A stretch of 39,101 bases of DNA from Chloroflexota bacterium (lineage in GTDB: Bacteria > Chloroflexota > Dormibacteria > Dormibacterales > Dormibacteraceae), in NCBI GenBank assembly GCA_005889135.1, contig VBEK01000132.1, positions 1 to 39,101 of the forward strand, written 5' to 3'. The translations under genes were made by a program, and so were the position numbers. Of this stretch, positions 1-7,595 are shown piece after piece. Numbering within the stretch: the stretch's first letter is position 1; each line of letters opens with the position of its first letter. Under the pieces are notes generated by a model, which had not been told where the DNA came from, ran no database searches, and saw only the letters and a list, made by a program, of their open reading frames with translations.

Positions 1-374
1 CGAGCTGCATGGCGACATGCAGAGCTGGGCAGAAATGATCCGGCCTCGTGATCAGTCGGTCGCGAGTAACAAGACTGTCGGTCCCTATCCGCCGTGGGCG
101 CAGGAGACTTGAGGAGAGTTGACCCTAGTACGAGAGGACCGGGTTGAACGGCCCGCTAGTGTACCGGTTGTCACGCCAGTGGCAGCGCCGGGTAGCCATG
201 GCCGGTTTGGATAAGCGCTGAAAGCATCTAAGTGCGAAGCCAACTCCAAGATAAGGTCTCCCACCGGGTTAACCGGGTAAGGGCCCTGCTAGACCAGCAG
301 GTTGATAGGCCGGAGGTGTAAGAGGAGCAATCCTTTGAGCTGACCGGTACTAATAGCCCGAGGGCTTGTTCACC
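1..374 (+). rRNA. rrl: 23S ribosomal RNA, 3' end (partial)
   Basis: This is the 3'-terminal part (domain VI) of 23S rRNA, cut by the window edge. The universally conserved sarcin-ricin loop AGTACGAGAGGACC is at 127-140, and the conserved 3'-end block GGTACTAATA is at 346-355. The mature end is placed near 374 by comparison with the usual end of the molecule and is accurate to a few bases. No 5S rRNA follows in the next 600 bases. Confidence 0.97.
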
Positions 375-383
375 TATAACTCA

Positions 384-403
384 CTCTTCAGCTCACTGAG
401 GAG
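384..403 (+). other. hairpin just after 23S rRNA
   Basis: CTCTTCAG (384-391) pairs with CTGAGGAG (396-403) around a 4-nt loop: 8 bp with one G-U. It lies about 10 nt past the 23S end. It has no T-tract, so it is more likely an rRNA processing or protective structure than a simple terminator. The role is inferred. The whole 375-540 gap holds no gene that I can see. Confidence 0.35.
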
Positions 404-435
404 AGAGAGAAAGAAAGCCAACGAACGACAACGGA

Positions 436-458
436 TCCAGCGCACAAGGCACGCTGGA
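436..458 (+). terminator. possible rrn terminator hairpin
   Basis: TCCAGCG (436-442) and CGCTGGA (452-458) form a perfect 7-bp stem with a 9-nt loop. No T-tract follows. Its position between the rRNA and the next gene is right for an rrn operon terminator. Function is inferred from position and pairing only. Confidence 0.3.
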
Positions 459-540
459 GAATCTCATAGACCTGATTCGGTTGCTCAATAGCTGTTGCTG
501 AAGCGCGTCCCCTGGGCCGGCGACCTGCTCTAATCATCGA

Positions 541-987
541 GTGGGCGACGACAAACCCGACCTCGGAGATGGCGGCCTGCACATCGCGATCGTGGTCGCG
601 CGCGCCGCGGACGAGCACGTCGCCAGGCGCCTGGTTCGTGGCGCCGAGGACGCGCTCGGCAAGCACGGGCTGGAGGAGCCGGACCTGTACTGGGTGCCCA
701 CCCCGCTCGACCTGCCCGTGGTCGCCCTCGCCCTCGCCGAGAAAGGGGGTCCCGACGCCATCGTGGCGCTCGGCAGCGTGATCGACGACGACATCGTCGC
801 CACGCAGTCCGCGGCCGGGCTGATGCAGGTTCAGCTTGACACCGGAGTGCCGGTCACCTTCGGCGTCGTGGTCGCCGACGACGTCGACCAGGCCCTCGCC
901 CGCTCCGGGCCGAAGAACAACAAGGGCGCCGAAGCCACCGAAGCCGCCATCGAGATGGCGAACTTGCTGCGAGAGATCCAGGGCTGA
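541..987 (+). CDS. lumazine-synthase-like protein lacking the catalytic loop
   Basis: The 148-residue protein has the fold and length of 6,7-dimethyl-8-ribityllumazine synthase (RibH), the penultimate riboflavin enzyme. Family blocks are clear: the first strand near 14-18, DLP after the GAxE-like turn (~60), DAIVALG (~76-82), TGVPVTFGV (~101-109), NKG (~126) and EMANLL near the C-terminus. The active site is altered. The VIRGxTxHxDY loop, which carries the catalytic His and the phosphate-binding Arg-Gly, is replaced by VIDDDIVATQ and is about five residues shorter. The substrate-stacking aromatic after the first strand is Ala, and the RxGTKxGNKG segment is shortened to RSGPKNNKG. GTG 541 is the first start in the frame and has no SD; a TAATCA hexamer at 531-536 suggests a short leader. 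No other riboflavin gene is nearby. It is probably a non-catalytic or neofunctionalised RibH paralogue. Confidence 0.75.
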   Translation: MGDDKPDLGDGGLHIAIVVARAADEHVARRLVRGAEDALGKHGLEEPDLYWVPTPLDLPVVALALAEKGGPDAIVALGSVIDDDIVATQSAAGLMQVQLDTGVPVTFGVVVADDVDQALARSGPKNNKGAEATEAAIEMANLLREIQG

Positions 988-996
988 GCCGAGTCG

Positions 997-2391
997 TCAG
1001 CCCACGACGGACAGGGCGAGCACCTTCTTGCCCGCGGGCATGACCAGAAACCCCTCCGTCGCGGCCGGCGTGGAGTAGCGGTTCGCGCCGCCGATGCTCG
1101 TCGTGTAGAGCGTCCTTCCGCTCGACGGCTCGAACGCGTACAGCATCGCCGACGACGACTCGATCGCCCACAGCGCGCCCGCGGCGGTCATAGGCGGCGC
1201 GAGGGTCGGGTGGCCTGAGCGCCACGCGACGGACAGCGAAGACGAGCCGACGGAAACCGCGTACAGGCCGTCGATGCAAGGGATGAACACGGTCGAGCCA
1301 ATCCACGCCGTGCCGCCCCACGCTCCGCCGCATATTCGACGGCTCGCGATCTGGCCGCCGACGCCGCCCAGCCGCCCTGGCTCGAGCAGGTATCCGACGC
1401 CCTCCTTGCCGATCACGAACACCCGGTTCAGGTCGCGCAGGACCGCCGCGCCGGTGGAGCCGAGGTCGGTGTCGCCGTTGTTCAACGCCACCCAGTTCGA
1501 CGGCGCGAAGTAGGAACGGACCGTCGCCAGGTCGGGCGACAGCTGGATCACCGCGTCGCTGTAGTCGAAGCTCGAGGACGAAGAGAACGAGTTGCCGGTG
1601 ACCACGTAGACGCTCCCGTCTGGCCCGATCGTCGGTCCATGCGGCGCCCAGATGCTCGCCCCTCTCGCGGCCGGGACGCGGTAGACGTGCGCGACCCCGC
1701 CTGCGAGCGGCACCCCGACCATGTACCCGTGGTAATTACCGCAGTCGCCGAACAGCCCTCCGAACGGCACGTAGACGAATCCAGATCCGATGGCCAGCGC
1801 GCCTCGCAGCTGCTGCACGCGCGGGTCCGAACCTGCCGGGTCGATGGTCTGCTGCCACAACACCGACCCGTCGGTCAGGCTCAGCGCGTAGAGCACGTGG
1901 TGATATCCGCGCAGAAACGCCACCACGTACATCCGCCCCGATGCCGGATCCGCGGCCGGCGTGCCCGTGATCCCGGTGACTGGGCCAATGTTCCCGCACG
2001 GAAGCGTCGAGGCGACGACCGGGTCGCCGAAATGCCGCTGCCACACCGTCGAGCCCGTGAAGATGTCGAGCGAGTAGACGGTGTTGTTCTCGGTGGCGAC
2101 GATGACGTGCCCCGCGACGATGAGCGGCGACGCGTAGACGTCCCCGTCCACGTCCACGTTCCACGCCGTGCGCGGCGTGGTCAGCGCGGGCTCGGCGGGC
2201 CCCGCGCCAGAACGCCCCGAGTCGCGGTGGTACTCCGGCCACTCGAGCGAGATCGGGGCGGAGGGTGCCGGCGAGCCGCCGGACGGGCGAGGTGAAGCGA
2301 CACCGGAAGGCGGCGACAGGCTGCACGCGCCGGCAAGCACACAGCCCGCGACGACAAGGGCGACCCAACGCCCCGACCTCAGAGGCCCCAG
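997..2391 (-). CDS. PQQ-like beta-propeller lipoprotein
   Basis: The gene encodes about 464 residues: a signal peptide, a Pro/Ser-rich linker and a beta-propeller of PQQ-type blades. Blade motifs such as VYSLDIFTGSTVW, LYALSLTDGSVLW and LYAFEPSSGRTLY recur with the usual W-closing pattern. The N-terminus has Arg residues, a hydrophobic run and cysteines in VAGC and LAGAC contexts, so it is probably lipidated and extracytoplasmic. No cofactor residues are evident; related proteins are often scaffolds or sugar/quinone binders, so function is unknown. The start is unusual. No ATG/GTG/TTG lies in frame between the signal peptide and the coding region of the upstream gene. CTG at 2391 has GGAGAGGAAG 5 nt upstream; CTG at 2382 overlaps the upstream TGA (CTGA). 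The end is only 9 bp from the convergent RibH-like gene. Confidence 0.75.
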   Translation of the reverse strand: MGPLRSGRWVALVVAGCVLAGACSLSPPSGVASPRPSGGSPAPSAPISLEWPEYHRDSGRSGAGPAEPALTTPRTAWNVDVDGDVYASPLIVAGHVIVATENNTVYSLDIFTGSTVWQRHFGDPVVASTLPCGNIGPVTGITGTPAADPASGRMYVVAFLRGYHHVLYALSLTDGSVLWQQTIDPAGSDPRVQQLRGALAIGSGFVYVPFGGLFGDCGNYHGYMVGVPLAGGVAHVYRVPAARGASIWAPHGPTIGPDGSVYVVTGNSFSSSSSFDYSDAVIQLSPDLATVRSYFAPSNWVALNNGDTDLGSTGAAVLRDLNRVFVIGKEGVGYLLEPGRLGGVGGQIASRRICGGAWGGTAWIGSTVFIPCIDGLYAVSVGSSSLSVAWRSGHPTLAPPMTAAGALWAIESSSAMLYAFEPSSGRTLYTTSIGGANRYSTPAATEGFLVMPAGKKVLALSVVG

Positions 2392-2678
2392 GCGAACTTC
2401 CTCTCCGGCCTCATGCGAGCTCGCTCGGGCGCCAGCAGCTCGACGCGGCCCTGCATCGCGATACCCCGCCTCGGACCCATCGCGTCGACCACCATCGCCG
2501 CGCGCGGCTCTGCCCGCATGTTGCGCAGCTTCACGCCGTCGACGTCGAAGTCCAGCGAACCGTCGTCGTTCATCGTGTACATGACCGGCGCGACGTGGGG
2601 CCATCCCGTCGGCCCGACGGTGGCGAAGCGCGCGATGCGCTGCGAGCGCAGAAAGTCGAGCTCCGCCGCGCTGAACAC
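2379..2678 (-). CDS. pyridoxamine 5'-phosphate oxidase-like FMN-barrel protein
   Basis: This 99-residue protein matches the N-terminal half of the PNPOx-like split-barrel family. It has a helix containing FLRSQRIARFATV, then GWPHVAPVMY, the strand DGSLDFDVDG, a KLRNM helix and an AAMVVDA strand. Full-length relatives are about 130-150 residues, so it is short and may be a minimal F420/FMN/heme-binding barrel. Function is unassigned. Start GTG 2678 lies 7 nt behind a minus-strand TAGGAT hexamer without an SD, which suggests a leaderless mRNA. It is the first gene of a two-gene unit with the lipoprotein. Confidence 0.7.
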   Translation of the reverse strand: MFSAAELDFLRSQRIARFATVGPTGWPHVAPVMYTMNDDGSLDFDVDGVKLRNMRAEPRAAMVVDAMGPRRGIAMQGRVELLAPERARMRPERKFAWGL

Positions 2679-2685
2679 TCCACAA

Positions 2686-2695
2686 ATCCTAGACT
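2686..2695. promoter_or_regulatory. bidirectional -10 element
   Basis: The 28-bp gap between divergent genes contains a minus-strand hexamer TAGGAT (2691-2686) and a plus-strand hexamer TAGACT (2690-2695) that share the central TA. They lie 7 and 11 nt from the GTG at 2678 and the ATG at 2707. Overlapping -10 boxes would fire in both directions and give near-leaderless transcripts. Confidence 0.6.
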
Positions 2696-2706
2696 CAACG
2701 ATTCAC

Positions 2707-5652
2707 ATGGAAGACACAGCCGCCAGCACAGGAACCACGATCGGCGGCTACACCATCACTCGAATCGAACCGCTCGCACGCCTCGAAGGCCGCTACCTCG
2801 AGCTGGAGCACAGGGGCACAGGCGCCAGGCACATCCACATCGAGTGTCCCGACGACAACAACGCCTTCGCCGTCTTCTTCTCCACGCCGCCGGTCGACTC
2901 CACCGGCGCCGCCCACATCCTCGAGCACGTGGTGCTCGCCGGCTCGCGTAAATACCCAGTCCGCGATCCGTTTTTCAGCATGACGCGGCGCTCCCTCGCG
3001 ACCTTCATGAACGCGCTCACCGGCGCGGACTGGACGATGTACCTCTACAGCACCCGCAACGCCAAGGACTATAAGAACCTCCTCGACGTCTACCTCGACG
3101 CGACCTTCTTCCCACGCCTCGACGAGGACTCCTTCAAACAGGAGGGCATCCGGTTCGAGTTCGAAAACCCGGACGACCCGCAAAGCGGGCTTCGCTACAA
3201 AGGCGTGGTCTTCAACGAGATGAAGGGCGCGCTGGCGACTGCCTCCTCCGCCGTCGACCGCGCGATCGGCAAGACCCTCTTCCAGGGCCTGCCCTACGCC
3301 TACGTGTCCGGTGGCGACCCCGAGGACATTCCGGACCTGACCTGGGAAAGCCTCAAAGCATTCCACGCCCGCCACTACCACCCGAGCAACGCGCGGTTCT
3401 ACACGTACGGCAACCAGGCTCTGGACCGGACCCTGGAAGCGATCGAGACCAACGCGCTCGCGAAGTTCGAGCGCATCTCTGTCGCCGACGGACGGATTCA
3501 AAACGTCGCTCGCGCGACCAGGCCCATGCGCGCGGTCGAGGCCTACCCCGCTTCTGGATCCGAGGACAACACGAAGAAGGCCCAGGCGCTCACCGCCTGG
3601 GTCACGGTCCAGTCCGCCGACTCCTTTCAATCCCTGGCGATGAAGGTCCTCGCCGAGGTCCTCCTCTCCAACGCCGGCTCGCCCCTGCGCAAAGCGCTGA
3701 TCGATTCAGGTCTTGGCAGCGCGCTGGCGGACGGCAGCGGACTTCAAGACGACTACAAGGAGTCGGTCTTCGGCGCGGGCTTGAAAGGGATCGCCGCCGA
3801 GGACGCGGACAAGGTGCAGCAGGTAGTCCTCGAAACGCTCGAGCGCCTGGCTGACCAGGGCGTCGATTCAAAGCAGGTCGACGCCGCCATCCATCACCTC
3901 GAGTTCGAGAAGCGCGAGCGCTCCAACGCCGGCTTTCCGTACGCCCTTCGCCTTCTCTTTGCGACCATGCCCGCCTACCACTACGAGGGCGACCCACTCA
4001 GCGCCCTCGACTTCGACGCCGACCTCGAGAGACTCGAACGGGCCCGCGGCGAGGGGCGGTTCTTCGAGAACCTGATCCGCGCCGAGCTGCTCGACAACCC
4101 CCACCGCGCCCTGGTCACGGTCGTCCCCGACACCGAGCTCGAGGATCGGCAGCGCAAGCAGGAGCTGGACAAGCTGGCGGCAGTAGACAGAACGCTCAGC
4201 GACGAGGACAAGAGACGCATCGTTGCGGACGCACTGAGACTCAAGCAAGAGCAAGACGCAAGGCAGGACCTCTCCGTGCTCCCGACCCTCGAGCTCACGG
4301 ACATCCCGATGAAGTTCGAAGACGTGCCCAGCCGCGACGAACGCCTTCGCAGGGCCACGGTCGAGTTCTACCCTCAGCCCACCAACGGCATCACCTACCT
4401 CGACATCCGCAGCGACTTCTCGCACCTGACCTCGGAGCAGAAGGACCTGCTCCCGCTGTTGAGCCGCGCCCTTACCCAGAGCGGCGCCGCCGGCCAGGAC
4501 TACGTGGAGATCGCGGCCCGCATCGCCTCGACCACTGGCGGCGTCGGGGCCGCTGCCCAGATCCAGTCCCTCGCCAAAAGCGAGGACTATCTGCAGTCCT
4601 TCGTTCTCTCCGGTCGTGCCCTGGACCGCAACGCCCAGCCCTTCATCGAGCTGCTGACCGACATCGTCGCCCGCCTGGAGGTGCAGCCCAAGCGCCTGAA
4701 GGACGTGATCGCGGAGATCAGCACCCGCCTCGAGACCTCGCTCGCCGGCCTCGGATTCCAGTTTGCGCTTCTCCGGGCGCACTCCAAGCTCAGCTCCGAG
4801 GGCGCGATCAACGATCGCCTTCAGGGCATCGGCATGCTCCACACGATGCGCCGTCTGGCTCGGCTCGACGAGATCGAGCTGAAGGAGGTCATTCAGCAGC
4901 TCGACCAGATCCGCACCCAGCTCTTCCGCGGCGACGGCCTGCGCATCATCGTCACCTGCGAAGAGGGGATGATCGAACCGCTCGAGGAGCTGCTCACAGG
5001 CCTGGTCGCGGCTCTGCCCTCAGACGGAACGGAAGGTCAACCTGCTCCGGTCGCCCCGCTGGAGCGCGCCCCCGAGGCCCGGGTCGCACCCGTCCCGGTC
5101 GCGTTCAACGTTCGCATCTTCAAGACCGTTCGCTACACCCACCCCGACGCGGCCGCGCTGCTCGTACTGTCCAACTACATCCGCGACACGTTTCTTCACC
5201 GCGAGCTGCGCGAGAAGGGAGGCGCCTACGGCGGCTTCGCCCAGGCCGGCGTCGCGAACGGCACCTTTTACTTCGGCTCCTACCGCGACCCCAACATCGT
5301 CCGCACCTACGACGTCTTCGACCGGGCGGTGCGATGGGTGACAGAAGGAGAGATCGAAGCCGAAACGCTCATGGAGGCGATCCTCGGCGCATGCGGCGAC
5401 GTCGACCCGCTCGAGTCGCCCGACATCAAGGGTCGCCGCGAGGCGACCAACCGCGCCACGGGCTTCACGCGCGAGGCCCGCGAGCGCTTCAAGCAGCACC
5501 TGCTCCAGGTCACGGCGGACGACCTGAGGCGCGTCGCCCGGGCCTACTTCCTGGAGAAGCCGGCCGTGCAGACGACCGTCGCCGGCGGCGAGCTCATCGA
5601 CGAGGCGCGCAAGGAGCGCCCCGGCCTCTTCGAGGTGGTCGCGCCCGTTTAG
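2707..5652 (+). CDS. M16C (presequence protease/insulinase-type) metallopeptidase
   Basis: This 981-residue protein is a full-length M16C peptidase with two tandem halves, the architecture of Cym1/PreP. The inverted zinc motif HxxEH is seen as HILEH (~residues 74-78), followed by the family's VLAGSRKYPVRDPF. The third ligand is the Glu in VVFNEMKG (~174-179). The C-terminal half carries the LREKGGAYGG substrate-binding motif (~840). No signal peptide is seen, so it is probably a cytoplasmic oligopeptidase that degrades unstructured peptides. ATG 2707 was chosen over upstream in-frame starts because it sits just behind a TAGACT -10 box, and the upstream part of the frame overlaps the divergent gene. 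Confidence 0.9.
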   Translation: MEDTAASTGTTIGGYTITRIEPLARLEGRYLELEHRGTGARHIHIECPDDNNAFAVFFSTPPVDSTGAAHILEHVVLAGSRKYPVRDPFFSMTRRSLATFMNALTGADWTMYLYSTRNAKDYKNLLDVYLDATFFPRLDEDSFKQEGIRFEFENPDDPQSGLRYKGVVFNEMKGALATASSAVDRAIGKTLFQGLPYAYVSGGDPEDIPDLTWESLKAFHARHYHPSNARFYTYGNQALDRTLEAIETNALAKFERISVADGRIQNVARATRPMRAVEAYPASGSEDNTKKAQALTAWVTVQSADSFQSLAMKVLAEVLLSNAGSPLRKALIDSGLGSALADGSGLQDDYKESVFGAGLKGIAAEDADKVQQVVLETLERLADQGVDSKQVDAAIHHLEFEKRERSNAGFPYALRLLFATMPAYHYEGDPLSALDFDADLERLERARGEGRFFENLIRAELLDNPHRALVTVVPDTELEDRQRKQELDKLAAVDRTLSDEDKRRIVADALRLKQEQDARQDLSVLPTLELTDIPMKFEDVPSRDERLRRATVEFYPQPTNGITYLDIRSDFSHLTSEQKDLLPLLSRALTQSGAAGQDYVEIAARIASTTGGVGAAAQIQSLAKSEDYLQSFVLSGRALDRNAQPFIELLTDIVARLEVQPKRLKDVIAEISTRLETSLAGLGFQFALLRAHSKLSSEGAINDRLQGIGMLHTMRRLARLDEIELKEVIQQLDQIRTQLFRGDGLRIIVTCEEGMIEPLEELLTGLVAALPSDGTEGQPAPVAPLERAPEARVAPVPVAFNVRIFKTVRYTHPDAAALLVLSNYIRDTFLHRELREKGGAYGGFAQAGVANGTFYFGSYRDPNIVRTYDVFDRAVRWVTEGEIEAETLMEAILGACGDVDPLESPDIKGRREATNRATGFTREARERFKQHLLQVTADDLRRVARAYFLEKPAVQTTVAGGELIDEARKERPGLFEVVAPV

Positions 5653-5663
5653 ACCGAACGCAA

Positions 5664-5669
5664 TAGACT
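5664..5669 (+). promoter_or_regulatory. -10 element TAGACT
   Basis: TAGACT, identical to the -10 boxes at 2690 and 33153, lies 8 nt before GTG 5678 and 18 nt before TTG 5688. It probably starts the transcript of the three-gene membrane module. No convincing -35 box is visible. Confidence 0.45.
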
Positions 5670-5687
5670 GGCGCCGGTGAAACAGCC

Positions 5688-5861
5688 TTGAAGCAGTACT
5701 GGCGGAACGAATATTTCTGGCCGGGCGTGCTGATCCTGGTGGGACTCTACTTCCTGCTGCGCAACGTCGGTCTTCTCGACTGGCTGCGCTCGGACATCTT
5801 CTGGCCTATCGTCCTGATCGGACTCGGCGTCTGGCTCATCGTGCGCCGCAGCTGGCGCTGA
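5688..5861 (+). CDS. small two-helix membrane protein (DUF5668/LiaI-LiaF-like)
   Basis: A 57-residue ORF encodes two hydrophobic helices joined by a short loop. Both carry the pattern FWP-x-(I/L)-L-I-x-x-G, ending in a basic RRSWR tail. The same pattern forms the N-terminus of the next two proteins, so this is a free-standing copy of that module. TTG 5688 is preceded 7 nt upstream by GGTGA (5676-5680). That GGTGA also contains a GTG opening a four-codon ORF (MKQP) whose TGA overlaps the TTG. The gene is 5 bp upstream of the next one and surely co-transcribed. It may be an accessory envelope-stress protein, but the function is unknown. Confidence 0.7.
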   Translation: MKQYWRNEYFWPGVLILVGLYFLLRNVGLLDWLRSDIFWPIVLIGLGVWLIVRRSWR

Positions 5862-5866
5862 CGAAC

Positions 5867-6670
5867 ATGTGGTGGGGCCGCAATCCGGGCGTCTGGTGGG
5901 GAGGCGTGCTGGTGATCATCGGCGCGCTCTTCCTGCTCGCCAACCTCGGCGTGCTCAACAACCTCGACTGGAACGTCATCTGGCCGCTGGTGCTGATCGC
6001 GGTCGGCGTATGGCTGCTCCTCGCCCGCATCGGCCCCGGCAGCGGCTATGCGGACGTCGACAGCGCGGAGGCTCGCGAAGGCCTGGCGAAGGCGAAGCTC
6101 GAGCTCGCCGTGGGCTCGGCGCAGGTCGACGTCCGGGCGTCGAGCCTCGAGGGCGACCAGCTGTACAAGGTGCATATCGAGCACGGCGGGACATCGCCCA
6201 GGGTCGAGCTCGACCGGGCGACAGGTACGGTGCGGATCAGCCAGCGACCCGACTGGTTCACGGGCGCTCGCCGCCTCCACGTCGACGCCAGGATCACCGA
6301 CGCGATTCCGTGGGAGGTGAGCTGCAACACGGGGGCCATCCGTGGCGACTTCGACCTCTCCACCGCCGCCATCAGCGCCTTCGACTGCAAGACGGGCGCC
6401 AGCCGCGTCGATGTCGCCCTGGGGTCGCCCAAGGGCGCGGTGCCGATCCGGGTCCAGGGCGGCGCGCTTACCGTGAACGTCACGCGACCGCTCGGCGTCC
6501 AGGTGTCGGTCCAGGCCTCGGGCGGCGCTGTGCAGCTCCGCGCGGACGGCGCGCGCGACGACGGGATCGGATCGCGCAGCTGGAAGTCCGACGGCTTCGA
6601 CGCGGCCAAAGACCGCTACGAGATCGCGGTCTCGGGGGGCGCGCTCAGCATCGAGCTCGGCCTCCGCTAG
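5867..6670 (+). CDS. membrane protein with LiaF-like TM module and toast-rack-type beta domain
   Basis: The 267-residue protein has two N-terminal transmembrane helices (about 8-30 and 36-54, each with the W-P/G-L-I pattern). A beta-rich domain of about 200 residues follows with repeated Gly/Asn-containing strands (CNTGAIRGDFDLS, CKTGASRVDV, VQGGALTVNV, ASGGAVQLRADG, VSGGALSIELG). This is the DUF5668 plus toast-rack/DUF4097-type solenoid arrangement found near envelope-stress systems. The solenoid probably lies outside the membrane. It is a clear paralogue of the following gene, which ends in the same DRYxIxVxGGAxxxxL motif. The SD is weak. The biochemical function is unknown. Confidence 0.8.
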   Translation: MWWGRNPGVWWGGVLVIIGALFLLANLGVLNNLDWNVIWPLVLIAVGVWLLLARIGPGSGYADVDSAEAREGLAKAKLELAVGSAQVDVRASSLEGDQLYKVHIEHGGTSPRVELDRATGTVRISQRPDWFTGARRLHVDARITDAIPWEVSCNTGAIRGDFDLSTAAISAFDCKTGASRVDVALGSPKGAVPIRVQGGALTVNVTRPLGVQVSVQASGGAVQLRADGARDDGIGSRSWKSDGFDAAKDRYEIAVSGGALSIELGLR

Positions 6671-6677
6671 CGGGCCC

Positions 6678-7595
6678 ATGCGCTACACCTACCGGTACCG
6701 GAGCTTTTTCTGGCCGGCGCTGTTGATCCTGGCCGGTCTCATCGCCCTGCTCGTGAACACGGGCCAGATCCCGGCCGAACGCCTGGACCAGCTCCTGAAC
6801 CTGTGGCCCCTCGCCCTGGTCGTGATCGGCCTCGAGCTGATCATCCGGCGCAGCGTCCACGGCGTGGCCGGCGACGTCGCCGCGGCCTTGATCGTGCTCC
6901 TGGCCGTGGTCGGCGCCGCCGCCTACGTCGCGGCCACGCCATCACCGACCTCGGCCCACTCCCTCGACGCGTCCGAAGAGGTGGGCAGCATCTCAGAGGC
7001 GACGGTGGAGGTCGACGCCGGGGCGGCGACGATCTCCGTCGTGGGGAACAAGGAAGTCGGCGCCGCCCTCTTCAGGGCGCACGTCGACTACTCGGGGACG
7101 AAGCCCGATGTGCGCTTCAACCGTGACTCGGGGCGCCTCACCATCTCCCAGCGCAGCAGCTTTCCCATCTTCTCGACTCAGCGCAGGTTTGCCCTCCAGC
7201 TCGCCCTCAACCCTGCGGTCGTCTGGAAGATCGAGCTCAACACCGGCTCCGCGACCACGACGCTTGCGCTCGCCGACGTGCGCGTCGGCTCGATCTCGCT
7301 CAACACCGGTGCCAGCCGCGATGAGATCACCCTTGGCCGGCCGTCAGGCAACGTGCCGATCGAGATCAACGGCGGCGCGCTGACGGTCACGATCCACCGG
7401 GTGAAGGGGACCGACGCGTCGGTCGAGGTCTCCGGCGGGGCGGTGACGCTGAACGCCGACGGCCGCAGCCAGCACGCCGTGGGGGAGCTTCGCTTCGAGA
7501 CGAGCGGCTTCTCCGGCGCGACCGACCGCTACAAGATCAGCGTCAACGGGGGCGCCTGCACCGTGACCCTGGACTCTGCGACCGCCTCAGGCTAG
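6678..7595 (+). CDS. paralogous membrane protein with toast-rack-type beta domain
   Basis: This 305-residue protein has the same layout as the preceding one: two N-terminal helices with the FWPALLILAG and LWPLALVVIG patterns, an extra helix (~66-87), a Pro/Ser/Thr linker and the glycine-rich beta-solenoid. Shared strands include LNTGSATTTLAL, LNTGASRDEITLG, INGGALTVTI and VSGGAVTLNADG. The two are tandem duplicates that have diverged. It starts 7 bp after the previous stop with no obvious SD, which suggests coupling. Its last 9 bp overlap the convergent formimidoyltransferase gene. It is probably an envelope-stress or cell-surface module; function not established. Confidence 0.8.
   Translation: MRYTYRYRSFFWPALLILAGLIALLVNTGQIPAERLDQLLNLWPLALVVIGLELIIRRSVHGVAGDVAAALIVLLAVVGAAAYVAATPSPTSAHSLDASEEVGSISEATVEVDAGAATISVVGNKEVGAALFRAHVDYSGTKPDVRFNRDSGRLTISQRSSFPIFSTQRRFALQLALNPAVVWKIELNTGSATTTLALADVRVGSISLNTGASRDEITLGRPSGNVPIEINGGALTVTIHRVKGTDASVEVSGGAVTLNADGRSQHAVGELRFETSGFSGATDRYKISVNGGACTVTLDSATASG

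Noticed and set aside
375-540. 5S rRNA or tRNA downstream of 23S
   Set aside because: None of the conserved 5S boxes or a tRNA cloverleaf with GGTTCGA-type T-loop could be found.
2392-2685. 101-codon N-terminal extension of the PQQ lipoprotein
   Set aside because: This stretch is the out-of-frame reading of the PNPOx-like gene, and the lipoprotein signal peptide begins after it.
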